A stretch of 64,000 bases of DNA from Bilabrum cf. latius (lineage: Eukaryota; Bigyra: Bicosoecida; Bigyra; Bicosoecida), in assembly GCA_965178125.1 (NCBI GenBank), contig OZ237764.1, positions 558,001 to 622,000 of the forward strand, read 5' to 3'. The notes below the pieces were generated by a model. It was not told the DNA's origin and ran no database searches. It saw only the letters and a list, made by a program, of their open reading frames with translations. This document shows positions 1 to 13,100 of the stretch, one piece after another. A program made the position numbers and the translations under genes. Position 1 is the first letter of the stretch. Each line of letters begins with the position of its first letter.

Positions 1-3000
1 CGAGAGGATCCGTCCGAGTGGCGAGCGGCAGCCGTTCCAAGCTAGGCGAGCTCTAGGGGCAGGCTCCCCCCTAGAGCCCGGCCCCGAAATCCCCGGGCAA
101 AACCAGAAGACAAGGAAGAGGCGGCGGATTCGTTCGAAGTAGACCGGTCCGGCGCGATGGATCCAGAGGCGGTGGCGGAGACGTCTGGTCTGGACCGCTT
201 CTGGCCCAGCCCATTGGCACCCTTGGCTGCATTCACTTCCTTCTGGATGTAGTCGATCGACAGGAAGGTGCTTTCCAGTGACCTGGACACACTTGGTGTC
301 GGCTTGGAGCTTGCGCCTGCTCTAGATCTAGATCCAGAGGTAGGCTTTGCATCTTTGCGGCTGGTCTTGGAAGACCGAGCCTTGACAGGCTCTCTCGTGG
401 ACTTGACACTCGGGCCGACCTCTGCTTTGCTGCTAGCGAAACCGGCAGACTTGAGGCTGTCATCGGTAGACGACACATGAACACCGCCTGCTGCTGTCCC
501 GTGACCGGCGACAGCCAGGCTGGCAGTTGCTGAGGAGGCGGCCGCTAGCTCGTCGTCAGCGCCGCGCCTGCTTCCCGACGTGCTACCACTATCCGATGTG
601 ACGCACGTGTTTGCGCCATCGCCGAGACGGGCAATGCCTGTCGCTGCCGACAAGGCCGGTACCACTGCAGTCTAGGTTGCTGGAGCGCTCTTCTTTCGGT
701 CGGAAGGTGCGCGCGAAACAGAGTGGCCTGCTTGTGTATCGTTCCTCCCCGTCTTTTTTTGCTTCCCACTCGTTTTCTGCCCTCCAATCAGCGGTGCAAA
801 TGGAATCTCCGCCGCCTGGCGGTCTGGCTGCAACGGCTGGAACTCGGGGGTGGTGGCGGCGATGGCCGCAGCTGCCACCGCGACGGCTTCATTGGCCTTC
901 TTGGCCGAATCGCTCGCGCTAGAACCGCTGGCAGAGGAACCATCGCTTCGTTCGCGCATGGCCCTCTGCAGGATCAAAGAGGCAGACAGCGGACCGCTGG
1001 CATTCGAGCTCGAGGCGGATGCACGAGCCGACCCCCCGCTGTCCCGCTTTCGACTGCTTGCAGCCATTCCACTAGACCTAGCACCCGCACCTACTCTGCT
1101 TCGTGTTGGACTGCCTCTGAGCTCAGAGTGCTTCGAAGGTCTGGCTCTAGGAGTGGCGGAGGCTGGCGTAGCGCGGGCTGTTCCCGGGGAGGACGGTGGC
1201 ACCGGTCGTGACGCAGCCGAGGCGGGGGTACGAGGCCCAGCGACGACCGGCACCGCCCTTGCTCTGGTCATGAGTCCTAGCTACAACTGAGCCTCAAGCC
1301 GTGTCAGCTTGCACTGCCTTGCAGCGTTCAGTGCCATCTGGGAGTGGAGCCCGATCTCGAGTGCGCTTGGCCTGTGCCCGGCTGTGAGGACGATCAGCTC
1401 CTTGAAGTGGAAGATGTAGCTCGATTCGAAGCTGACCGAGTCATTCACGGGACAAGGCTATACGGACTCAGTAGCGGTGGGCAAATCTGCCGAACTTGGC
1501 CGTTCGGCTGCGCTGGAACTCGCCATCGAACCAGCACAAGACGCTCGTCGGTCCCCTTTCCGAGTCCCATTTCTGGCCTTCTGTCTGACCGGACTGCCAG
1601 GAGAACTAGTGTCATCCTCCATGGGCGCCTATCCAGTGCTTTTCCCCAACGTCACTTGACCCTGATTGGTCCGAGTGTACGGGCGGGAAGGGCTTGCTTG
1701 ACTATTTGCGGACTGATCAGATGAGCCTGACTCGTTGGCATGAGCCTGCATCCGCCAGTGCCGGTGCCTAAACAGACCCAAAATCCACCTAATTCCCACC
1801 TCTGACACACCCTACTACCGCAGCCCTCGGGGCTCAAGGAACACGCGACACGGTGCCTCTGGGAGAGACGCTTCAATCCACAGCGCGGTGCCAAACCGAC
1901 CCTTGCTGCCCTCCAGCAGGAACTCGCGCAAGCGATCCCGGGCGGTAGCTGATACCCCAGGCAACGGCTGGATCGCATCGGCTTGACCTGCAGCACGAGA
2001 GGTACCACGGCTTGGAGCTGCATCTGTGTCTTGGCTTGAAGCGGGCGGTCGTCTGTTCTTCTTCTTGCCACCAGCGGGGCGTCGTCGCTTCCGTCCCTGC
2101 ATCGCGACACCCTTAGCTTCGCTTCGTGTAACAGATGCCGAGGCATTGGAGCTTGTGATCCTGGCCGGGCTGTGGCTGGTGCTCGGGATGTGTGCGTTGC
2201 TCGTTTTGTTGGCTGCACTACCCGAGGAGCTGGACACGGCTGCACTGTTGGCTGCACTACCCGAGGAGCTGGACACGGCTGCACTGTTGGCTGCACTACC
2301 CGAGGAGCTGGACACGGCTGCACGCCGGTGGTGTGCCTTGAGTCTCGCCACAACGACACCCGAGCCCATGCTTGAGTCTGACATCGGGTGGGCATCCGTG
2401 TCGGCCACAGAGTCGCTTTCCGCCGTATCGCGCTCTGCAGCTGGCTGCATGGTAGCTGAAAGCTGCTTGGAGGCCCGCTGTTTAGAACCTCTCACGATAG
2501 ATGCCCGGCGACTCGACGACTAGGCCACCTTGCCTTTCCCATCGTTCGCAGTGTCCTCCCAGTCCGAGTCCGACCAATCGTCCGAGTCGTGCAAAAAACC
2601 GATCCGCCTGACCGATTGAGCAACCTACGAGCTGCTGTGCTTCCACGAATTCGCTGACTCTCGTTTCCCAGTGGCACTTGATTTTCTTCTTGCCTTGGCT
2701 TTGCTGTTCTATGGCGCAGGATTGGCGTCCTTCTTGGCCTAGGGACCTTTCGCAGAGTGCAATGGCTTCTCCTTGGCCTACGAGCGTTTCGCAGGCTGCA
2801 GGGGTTTCTGGCTTGCTATCTTGGATAGTACTTTGGCACTCGGCTTGCCACTGGCTGGTGCAGCAGTGCTTTGCACAGTGAGTGATCGCACGGCACGTCT
2901 CTCTGCCCGGCGCCGCCTCCGTTCAGATGACGTCATAGGAGCAGAGCCACCGCCACCGGCATCTTCCCATCGGGCCTCGTCCAGCTACTTGCTAGCAGTC

Positions 3001-4319
3001 GCGGCCGGCACGATGTTAACTATGCCATCCTGCGTGGCACTTGCATTATCCTGTCCGCCTGCGCTAGGGACCCTGCATAGCTGCACGCTTGGCACGCTCA
3101 TCGTGCTTGCACCGCTGCTCGGGGGACTGGAGAGAGGCAAGCCGGCAGCGTTGAAGGAGGCCACAGAGCTGGCACGCGTCGCTCCACTGCTGCGAGCGCC
3201 AACGCTGGGCCGTTTAGCGGCTGCAGAAGCAGCACCAGTACCAGAGGCGGAGGTCGCCGATCCTCTGTGCAACAACGACTTGGGGTTGGTGCGGTTCCGC
3301 TCGTTCAGCTGCCTTGCCTGCTGGCCCATCGTAACTAAATGGCGGATTCTGGCAAAGGTAAGCTGGTCCACTGCGCTACCGCGCGCATCAGAGCTTGATG
3401 GCAACGATGACGAAGATGATGATGGCGATGATGACAGGGCAGGGACGGGGACTTCGGCTGCCGTGGAAGCGATCATGATTTGCACCGCCTGCCTAGGGGA
3501 AATGCGGGCCGATGCCATGACAGCAGCCTGTCGAGGACGCCACCGTCTAGCTCCCTGGGGCTATGACGGCGCGGATGCCTTGGATGCTCGGGGTTGAACG
3601 GGCACCGTCTGCTGGGGGACCGTCTCGGCGGGCCCAGCATCTGGTGGCGGGTCAGTTGAACTCGCGTTGAGAAGCTCAACGCGACGCACCACTTCTGTAT
3701 GACCCTCTACCGTTAGCAGGTGCGATAAATTCGCGCATACGAAAAGCTGGATGTCATTAGCGGCTCCCTGGGCCGCAGGCGATTGTCCTGGCTTCGGCGG
3801 TGAACTCCTCTCTTCCTGCTGCATGAACTCGCGGAGCAGCTCTTGCCAACGGATCTTGCATTCGGAGGATAATCCCTATTCTTGAAGATCCTACCAGTCC
3901 GTGTAGATCGCAAACGATTGCGAGAGGGACCCTCTGCCGCTGAGTCCATTAGGAAACGTGCCTTCCCGAGCGTGAAGCAGGATGGAAGCAAATGCGTCGA
4001 TTCCAGCGAGGCCGTGAGTGATATTGTCGGGACTACCTTCCCTCGGAATTCCATCAGACTCTTTCGGAGGTACCTGCGAAAAGGGAGCCACAGGAGATAT
4101 CACGGTGCACTCGTGGACCGATCCAATCCACTGGAGCCACCAACTGAAAATTAAGCTTACTTTGGCGGCAGCAGACGCGCCTTTATGCGTCGGTAGAGCT
4201 GAGAGACGCACTGGCTGCTTTTTTTCCTGTGAAGATGTACCCAATTTGCAACTTGAGTGCGCATGTGATGGAATCAGCTATTGCTCGCTTTGAAGACACC
4301 CAATGTGAAGTAATACCAT
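1..4319 (-). CDS. Large disordered, probably nuclear protein, 3' end outside the window
   Basis: Product not recognised. One minus-strand frame runs from an ATG at 4319 past the left edge, about 1,440 codons in view, with TAG as the only interruption at the junctions I read (for example a TAG TAG pair near 1818-1823 and singles at 42-44, 672-674, 1815-1817). The protein is rich in Ser, Ala, Arg and Lys, with poly-Ser stretches, a 13-residue motif repeated three times (DNA 2209-2325), and basic clusters (RKRRRPAGGKKKNRR near 2070-2110) that resemble nuclear localisation signals. A short non-repetitive block near 1290-1440 (FHFKELIVLTAG) may be folded. The start is the first ATG after an AT-rich gap; an in-frame intron (87 nt, near 4070-4160) is possible but not needed. 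It is transcribed in the same direction as the hydrolase-like gene upstream. Function unknown. Confidence 0.75.
2209..2325 (-). repeat. 39-bp tandem repeat, three copies, in coding frame
   Basis: Three near-identical 39-bp units, each encoding 13 residues on the minus strand (AAVSSSSGSAANS). The unit length is a multiple of three, so copy-number change keeps the frame. It lies within the disordered protein gene. Confidence 0.9.
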
Positions 4320-4559
4320 CGTTCTCTCACGCGAACCATGTCTTTTTTTCTTCTATTTTAATCACTTCATGCACTTTTTAAATCCTGGGACGCACTAATT
4401 TCGTGTCAGGTTGACTTGAAACACATTTTGCTCGCCGTTGTACAGCACTCATCACACACCGTGCCACAGCGACGGACTTCAAGTTTAGACACAAGTGTTT
4501 GCGCGCCTGCGCGCAGCATAGGCCTGCAGTGCATGACCATCGAATAATCATAATTGCGC

Positions 4560-6794
4560 TCACATCTCCTTGAGCGCGCTGAACTTGGGCCCGTCGGTGT
4601 CGCTCAAGATGCGCGTGGCACCCCACGCCCCGTACCTGCTCCAGTAGCCAGCCAGCGAGAACTGGTGAAGGATGTCAAATACCTCCCCGTAGGTCTTGTA
4701 CCAGTCCAGCATGACCTGGTGCATGCCCTCGTTTGCGTGTGCCAGCAGCACGTTGCTGAGGTCAGTCTTGGTGCCGACCTTCATGCCGGGTCCTGCCTCG
4801 TACGACGTCATCTTGAGACCGAAGGCCTTGCCCACTGCAGCGATGTCCCTCTGGTCCTGGGTCACGTTGTTGGCCGTGAGGCTGTACCCCTTCACGATGT
4901 CATCCACGGATGCCTTGCTGGGCAGGGTCTTGGGGCCAGCAGCGGTCTGGTTGTAGTTGAAGTAGGCAGTGGCAGCGACGCCCCACAGGTACTTTGACGC
5001 AGCCCCCTTGCCGTATGCCGTCTCAAACCAGGTGAGCGTGTCGTTGTAGTGCTGCGGGAAGATGCTCCACTCGGCGTAGATGCCCCTGATCCGGTTGTTG
5101 ATCTCGTTCTCGCCGAAAACCACAGCAAATTCACGCACCGTTTCGTACAGCCTCTGCAGGTGCCTGCGCATGGCTAGCACGTTCTGGTCAGAGCACGGCA
5201 GGGTGCTGTTGGGGTCATTTCTCGAGGGGCAGGGCACGCTGCACATGGGGTCCTTGTTGTCAGTCTGCTTGCACACGTCGAGGGCGTTGAGCTTGTTGTA
5301 CGTGTACTGGGAGAAACCGAAGTTCCAGACCTCGTTGGAGTGCTCAATGTACACGGCCGAGTCCTTGGGCAGCTGGTCATAGAGGAGCTTGGCAGCCTGA
5401 GAGACGTAGGAGCTGCTGTTGCCGCTCCAGCAGCTGCTACCTTGGGGCACCGGCATGCAGGCAGAAGAGGCGCCGACTGGCAGGTTAACCCACACGTCCT
5501 GCCCAAAGGTGCTGGCGTACTTGGCGATCGCGTCCCAGGAGATGCCCCCACCCTGGGGGTTTCCCCTGGGGCTGAAGCTGCGGCTCGAGTCATCGGGGGT
5601 CGTGCGCTGGTACCACTCGATGATGTGGTGACCCGGGTCACCTGCGGGAGTGTAGGTCGCAAGAGTGACGAGTGTAATAGGGTGTGGTGCTGCGAGACAT
5701 TCGATCCATCTGTATTCAGGCCCCATCACTCCATTCAGGCCCCATCACTCTCACCATAGAATCCAGTCTTGTAGTTGGTGTGCAGTGCGCCCATGAACCG
5801 GGCGTGCTTGCATGCCTTGATGCTCTTGATGGCCGCGATGAGGTTGTTAGAGAAGAACTGCCCCGTGCGGATGTCAGCGTCAGCAAACGTGTGGTTCGGG
5901 ACGATGAGGCTGATGTTGCTGATGCCCGAGCCCAGGGGCGCGGTGAGGTTGCGCCTCGTGTCGGTGAAGTTGAGCAGCATCAAGTTCAGCTCGGGGCGCC
6001 ATTTCTCCGAGGGCATGGTGAGGTTGAGGTAGGACCAGTTCGTGTCCTCCTCGTAGGAGAGCTCGCTGAACTGCCAGGCGCAGCCCGCGTTCGGGTCCAC
6101 GATGCAGCTTACGTTGGCGAGTCCCTGGAAGCGCATCTGCCACACGCCAGGGGTCCACTCCCCGATGTGCTGGGGGTCATCCTGCGTGCATGAAACACCC
6201 AAGAAGAAAGAAAACAGCAGGCTGACCCAGGATGTTGTAGCTTGAAAGAAAGGTTGCTGATGGGTGCTCGAATGGGAACAAGCATATCACATGGATGGTT
6301 CTTGAACAAAGAATGTCAATTTCCGTCGCACCGACGATCATGAACTCACCTCAGGAGGTGCCCAGGCAAACGAGGGGCGCATGTCGAATACATCCTGCGA
6401 GTGGTCGCCAGACAAACGAGGTACCACCTTGAAACATTAGGCAGACTTTCCGATATACCACTAGCACAATTCAATTTGATATGATGCGTATCCCTCACTT
6501 GGAAAAAATCTGACATGGGCCAGCCATGCTCGTCCATTGGTGCTACCGCAGACTTGTTCAGAGTTTTCGGCTCGCCCACAGATTTCCACTGGTCTACGAA
6601 TGCCATGTCTCCACCAAACTCCACACCAAGAACTGCAGATCCAAGTGTGTGCTGCGTACACGGACGGAATCAACAGACGTGATGCTGAGCGAGCTGAACC
6701 TTGATGACGCGTAGCACCCAAGCGTACCCGTACCTATCTTTACAGATCTCACGCTTGCACCGGCAAGAAGTACACACGTTAAAAGAGAGCGCAT
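4560..6794 (-). CDS. Secreted glycoside-hydrolase-like / carbohydrate-active protein, five exons
   Basis: Exons: 6794-6744, 6651-6499, 6394-6350, 6181-5755 and 5641-4560; all four introns (92, 104, 168, 113 nt) are GT-AG and the join is open for 585 residues, ending in TGA. Residues 1-17 form a signal peptide (MRSLLTCVLLAGASVRS). Family-like motifs follow: a DEHGWP block, an FDMRPSFAW block, a WVNLP block, and YIEHSNEVWN near residue 320, which resembles the acid-containing strand end of a TIM-barrel hydrolase. I know this motif set from large uncharacterised secreted 'cellulose-binding' type proteins of bacteria and protists; substrate and activity are inference. Many N-x-S/T sites suggest glycosylation. 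Unlike its neighbours it contains no in-frame UAG. It is divergent from the plus-strand gene at 7157, with a 362-bp shared upstream region. Confidence 0.8.
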
Positions 6795-7156
6795 ACTATT
6801 GAGCGGTCCTACGCTTGGATTGAAAGTAGAACGTGCTGCAAAGATCGAAGATCGCAGTTCGAACGGCAACTGGAGGCTCCGTCAAGGAGACTTTCGGCTT
6901 GACGAACCTTGACGAACTGATACGAACCTTCTGAAAAGGTTCCAGAAGGTTCATTTTTTATAGACTACTCTTTCGTTTATATTGTGAAGTCTTAAGTAAG
7001 TCTTGAAGACTACTTGAGCTTAACATGACTTACGCAAGTATTCTCTTCTCAGAATTTGTCACGTGCACTTACTAATTAAATCGAGATATATATTTGCGTT
7101 TATCTCTGTTGAACGAAGCACAAGGCCAAGCCAGTCCCTAGTGCAGCGTCTTTACA
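6795..7156. promoter_or_regulatory. Divergent intergenic region between two genes
   Basis: AT-rich for this window and without a convincing ORF. It lies between two divergent start codons (6794 minus, 7157 plus), so it should hold both promoters. Several GAACCTT-like motifs occur between 6895 and 6952. The plus-strand start has a good context (aca ATG tct). Confidence 0.55.
6924..6952. promoter_or_regulatory. Perfect 10-bp palindrome containing a heat-shock-element-like array
   Basis: Arms GAACCTTCTG (6924-6933) and CAGAAGGTTC (6943-6952) are exact reverse complements around a 9-nt spacer. Positions 6940-6952 read TTCnnGAAnnTTC, the three-unit consensus bound by eukaryotic heat-shock factors. 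About 200 bp upstream of the plus-strand start and 130 bp upstream of the minus-strand start. Function is inferred from the motif only. Confidence 0.45.
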
Positions 7157-10100
7157 ATGTCTAAGCCAACTTGGGGAGATGCCGAGTTTGGACCACAAAT
7201 GGCAGGAATGAATATTGCATGGCTTGTTGAAGAGGACATGCAGTGGAGGAACGGCATGGTCGAAGTTTATGCAGCTGACAAAGGTGACAGGGATCCAAGA
7301 GCTGCCCTCAAGCTCCGTAGTGGAAGGGTCGCACAAGAGTGGGACACCCTCGAAACCGCTTCAGAAATATTTGCTATGTATTCAAATCGGTTCAGGCAGT
7401 CGGTGTGGGTAGATGCCGTTTCAGATGTTTGGGCTGCCAGGCTGTCGTCCGAGGTGAAGGTCCTGTCGGCGACATCGTCTGCCGGGACACAAAACTACGT
7501 TGTTCTGGCCGGGCCGCCCGAATTCCAGCCTGTTCTCAGGCCAGGTGATCGACTTCTATTCGGTGAGACAACGCAAGATCCGCCCGAGCAGTCCCGGCGG
7601 TGCGACCACGGACAGGCATTTTTTCAGCGATCGCTTCAGCCATAGCAAGCAACGCCACCACAGCCGCGTCTTGCATCGCGAGAACGACAACGATTCCAAA
7701 GTTATGATTCGTGGTATACTTTGCATCGCAGGAAGTGAACCAGAATCGCTGAACAGGCAGGTTCTCGACGAGCGACGCAAGCAAGAGCAGGCCGCCGCAC
7801 GAGAGCAGAGCAGGCTTGGCAAGAGAAAGCGAAGCGAATCCCTCCCGAATAGTAAAGAACCGAATAAGTTTCGGTCAGAGCGGGATAAATCGAGTCCGGG
7901 GCGTGCATCAGGTGTCGGGGCAATGTCCTCTGTGCTAGCCTCCGAATCAGCCCATGCTGCAGGCAGTCACGATGGGAAAGGGAAAGGCCGCGAGACCGAA
8001 GGAACGAATAATCTCGATGAAATTAGTTCAAATACAGCCGCTGACAAATCCGGGCGGAGCGATCCGGCGGTGCGATCCAAAGCACTCGCCCTCCTCTCGG
8101 GCTCCCCGGCGGTGCGATCCAAAGCACTCGCCCTCCTCTCGGGCTCCCCGGCGGTGCGATCCAAAGCACTCGCCCTCCTCTCGGGCTCCTCGGACGGCCA
8201 CAGCCCGAGCAAGGCACCGGCAGTGCCGACCCGCAAGGAGGTTACTCAGGCTCAGGCGGTCCCGGGGAAACAGGAAGTACAATCTATGCAGATGACCCGC
8301 GCTCTGGCTGGCCAGGAAGCGCGGCCTGCATCGAAGGGCGTGCAATCGCTGCAAGTGGTGCCTCAGTCCGGTCCCGCGCCCTCCTCGTCCTCGTCCTCGT
8401 CCTCGTCCTCCAAGCTTCATACCGTGATCGAGCTGTCTTCTGACTCCGAATCGGGCACTAATTCCGATTCGGAGTCTGAGTCTGATTCGGACGTCGAGAT
8501 TGCCTCCGTACAGCAGACTACCAAGGGTGCGGGCTCGGGATCAGCAGCCGTAGCAGCCTCGTCACTTGCTGCTGCATCGCCAGTCGCGTTAAGGCCTTCG
8601 ATCATGCCGAAAGCATCAGTTGCAATGGACGGAGACGGTCCTAGCATAGGCCCTGTGCACGCCGCAGACATGGCTGCTGGTGGTGGCGCTGGTACTGGTG
8701 CTGGTGCTCTAAATGATGCAGTATATGGACATCATGATGATGGTGAAGATGTCGATGTTGATGCCACCAGTGGCGGTGCATCGAAGGCAAGCAGTCCAGC
8801 CCCCACCAGTGGCGGTGCATCGAAGGCAAGCAGTCCAGCCCCCACCAGTGGCGGTGCATCGAAGGCAAGCAGTCCAGTCCCCACCAGTGGCGGTGCATCG
8901 AAGGCAAGCAGTCCAGCCCCCACCCGTGGCGGTGCACCGACGGGTTCAGTGGACGGCGGCGGCAAGGCGGGTAGTGCTAGCAAGAAACCGCTAGATGGAC
9001 ACATGGCAGCAGCCAAGTTGGTCTCAGTCGGGCACGTCCCAGCCGGTGCCATTCGGTCCGTCCCATCTGCCGCGCAGGTGCCGACATCAGTACGTCCATC
9101 GCCACTCTAGCCTTCGGCATCTGCTGCGGCGCTGTCTCCGGCCACAGCGAGAAAACCTGCAGACAAGGAGTTAATTGCAGCAGGCCAGGCCGTCTCGCCG
9201 GATGGCAGGAGCACGAAAGCAGGGTCGGGCGGCTCGAATGCGCGCAACCATGGCATCGCTGCACACCGTGCTCAATCGGGCGCACGCGGAAAGATGTCAC
9301 GAGGCAGCGCCGAGGACGTTCCCGTAATGGATAGCGATGATGATGAGTACATCGACCCTCGGTGCGGCCCACAGCCCGTAGTTCAGTGCACGATCGAGCG
9401 CTTGTATCGCATGTACATCCCGCACAAACTTGGGAAAACCAAGTCTCCCTCCCGATCGAAAGAGCTGGCAGGTGTGGCAGGAGCGCGCTGGGCGTAGGAT
9501 GAAGACGACGAAGACTACACGATTGGCTCGAAAGCACAGGGGGTATCTTCCCCAAGCAGTAGCGGGGGCATGCGCAAGGGCAGCAATAGCGGCAGACCCG
9601 CCCCCGCACCGGCGTCGAGTAGAGCCGCTCAGGCAGAGACGCCTCGCAGGCAGTCCCCGGGGAGGTCCAAACACAAGGCCTGGAAGAAGCAGGAAGGTAC
9701 GTGGCTGCAAGTCCTCAAGTTGGACGAGGCGCCCGCGGACTCAGTTTGGAGCTCCTCGAATCCAGCGGTGTACTGGCAAAAGGAGCATCAGCTGCCGTGT
9801 CCTTGGATCCCCGTTGCACCTCCTGGGTCCGGAGATGCCGACGACCAGCTTCGGATGCGGATCGCCATGAAGCAGTCCAGTGACGAGTCTGCACTGAGGA
9901 AAGACAAGACTGGTGAAGTGAAGAGGGGCTTTGAAGCGCAGGCAGATGCTCGGAGAAGACGAAGGCGGTCTCTCAGGCTGTTTTTTGAGCGCGGTGTGCC
10001 CAACGTGGCGCCAATGATGACTGTAGTTGGGCCGAACTCAGGCAAGGCCGGTGATGGCAGACATGGCGATGATCGCCCGCCGCCATTCTGTCGCGACGTC

Positions 10101-13100
10101 GCGATGCCAAGCGTCAGGCTAAGGCCTCTTCTAAAACGAGCTCTCGTGCAGCTACCCGGATGGGACCTGGGCAAGGCGACTGCCAGCCTCTCGTCAAAAT
10201 CATACCCGATGTTTGCCGGGTCGCCCGCACGAGCCAAAGGCAAACAAGCCCGTGCAGATGCCGGTACAGGTGCAGGTGCCAGAGCCGGAGCCGGCGCGGG
10301 TGCTGTAGCCAAGTCCAGTACGGCAAGGAGCAGTGGTGACACCAAAACTATCGGCGCAGAAAAAGCAGGCAGTGGCCTTCCGAGTAGTAGCATGAAACCG
10401 GCTTAGCTAGTCAAGGCAGTAGCCGCTGCGAGTAGATCGGAAGACCGGTCTCTAAGCAGTACCGGGAGCGAAGGGAATGGAAATCAAGATGCTCTGCCTG
10501 CTGGTTCTGCTCTGCGCCCGTCTTCTATCTCCTCTTCATTGCCATCATTGACGTCGTCGTCATCGTCGTCATCATCTTCGAAAGTGTCTCGGCCAGCACA
10601 GCCCAGCGGCCAGGTTCCGATGCAGTAGGACGAACCCGAAGACAAGTCGCCAGCACCAAGAATGGGCTAGGCACCTGCACCAAGAGCAGCTAGTGTACCT
10701 GCGGCAAACGCAGTCAAAGTGCAAGCGCCCAGCGCAGGCGTCACTGGCCCTAAAACAAGCCCTCGGGTGTCTCAACCGGTGGAGGGCCTGGGCCAGGCAC
10801 GACCCTACGGCCAGCTTGAACTCAAAGCCAGTCAGGGTCCGGCGGGCCGGCCGGGCTCAGCCAAGACTGGCTCAGAGACAGATAAAGAGGTCTTGCCTGA
10901 TTCAGCCAAAATTGGCCCTGACGCCATGGTCCCCCAACGGCATGCATCGGCTGCCCATCCACAGCCAGGACTGCTTCGCATCAATGGAGCTGGTGAGCGT
11001 CCCGACAGTGTAATTGCCCGATAGTCGTCCCTGCTAGAGTACGCAGGCGAGCTGGACGTGTCCCCACCAGTCAAAAAGAAGCCGAGGATAGTTCCATCGA
11101 GCAAGTGCAGCGATTCATCGCGGGTGCCTGAGACTACTGCAGATGCACGCAGTCTACAGGAAACCGCGAAGGTGCGTAGTGCGGAACCAGGACAGCCCGG
11201 TGTGCCGCGACACGGGTCTAGCAGCGGCGGTGTAGTCGCTCAGATGTCCACATCTCAAGAAGCGCCGGCTGCAATCGGGAGCAAGAGGCCGAGATCCAGC
11301 GAGGCCAAACATGCTCCACCCAGCGAACGGGGCGCCGCGCCCCGCCCTAGCTCTGCAACGGCAGCTCAAGAGGCGCTGGGTCCCGAGAGCACATCATCTG
11401 CTCCTACATCCACCGCTGCAACTGGTGGTTTATCTACTGCCAGTGGCGCTCTAGCTCCTGCGGCTGCTGGTCGGGCTAGTGGCACCATACCTGCTGCCAC
11501 CAAGGCTTCACACCCGGGGCTCAGTGAGCCACCTGCCGCGCCCTCTGATTCTCCCATTGATCATCATGGGCGTGCAGGATTGCAGGCGGCGAGCACGTCT
11601 GCAGGCTTACGCATGGGATCAGCATCACTACTGCGCTTGGTTTGTCCACGTGTTGCCAGCACGACGACCACGGCCGGGGTCGCGTGTGACGCAGCCAAGG
11701 CAGGCACGACGCAACCCGAGGTACCTGCCAAGGTTCCTGTCCGCAAGTATGACGCAAGCAAATAGCACACATCATCTGGCGGTGAGAAGTCCTAGATCCC
11801 GTCCTCCTAGTTTGCAAATTATGGTGTAGGTAGTGCAGCGCAAGGCTCAAATTTTGGCAGCGGACTTGGTTTAGAGAGTGAGTAGCTGCGTGGAATGCGA
11901 AGCGAGAAGCAGTCTACCGAGAACAAAGAATCCAGCTCTGCAGCAGGCACTGGCGGTGGCATGTCCTCGAAAGTATCGCTAGTGCAGACTGGAGACCCGG
12001 GAGCGGAGGCAGGTAGTTCGGAGCAAATGATCGGGAGGCCGCCGGCAAGTCAGGCCGCCATGCTGCCTAAAGGCATAGGACATCTTGATCGTGCCGGTGC
12101 ATAGGCGAGCAGACTGGGCAGCGGCGCCGCAGCAGCTGCATCGTCCATTGCACCAGCCTCAGCTGCACGCGCCAATGGCACCGTATCTTCGGTGAGCTCG
12201 GGCACTGTGCCTGGAATTAAAGGGCCATCAGCAGCGGCGCCGACTGTGTCACTTGGTGCGCACACACGGGCGAGCCACACGTCCCCGACCAAGAAGCCAC
12301 CAAGGAAGTCGTCCTCCTCCTCGTCCGCCTCTTCAGCTGCCTCTCCTCCCACGGCAAAGGACAAGAAGCTGAGAACTGGCGCAAAGCACCCTACAGTGTT
12401 CCAGCAGCTCAAGCAGCATGCCAAGGTATTCTTGCTCGCGGCGAAAACGGCAGTCGCCCCACCGCTCGCCAGGCGCGACATGCCCAACCTGAGGGTGTGG
12501 TAGAAACCTAGCGGACCTGGAGGCGCTGCATCGGGTGCATTGCATGGCGGCACAATGCCCGGCATGATCACATCTGCCACGGCACCGAACGGAGAGCCGT
12601 TGCATGGTGCGGTGGCGCAGCTGTATCGTGTGGTTTGCATCAAGCAAGAAATTAAGGAGGCGCTAAACCGACTGAGATCACCCAAGGGTGCCAGCCAGGC
12701 AGCCGGTGTGACGAGTGGGCCCGAGCTGAGGGCAATCCACTCCGGGTGCGTGGAGCTGGGCCGGATCGACATGGGCACTCTGGAGGCCCACGGCGCCGGG
12801 CTGCTTCGTGCGGACAACCTCGGGCTGTGGCAGTGCTTCATGTCGCTGAGATCGCTTCTGAAGATGCGCAAGCTCGCGAAATAGCTGGCAGAAAGACATG
12901 ATGCCATGATTGCGTCGTGGTAGGGTGCATCGCATGGTGATGGATGCCCACCGCCGTCGATGTACGAGTGTTTTCTGCAGGCTTGTCAGACGCTGCAGGC
13001 GTGGGGGCAGCAGCTGGGGCTGGTTTCTGCAGAGGACGAGGATAAGTGGAGATCTACAGGAGGATAGCCCAGTAGTGCTGGCCATTAGCAGCGTGAAGCG

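Noticed and set aside
4144-4160. A 17-nt minus-strand string with perfect GTAAG...TTTTCAG ends, as a tiny intron
   Set aside because: Removing 17 nt would break the long frame; it reads through in frame. A longer, 87-nt in-frame intron starting here remains possible.
7500-7731. Separate small genes at 7157-7645 and 7500-9110
   Set aside because: A 169-nt GT-AG intron (7563-7731) joins them in frame, so they are one gene.
8766-8921. CRISPR-like array
   Set aside because: Units are contiguous without spacers, in coding frame, in a eukaryotic gene.
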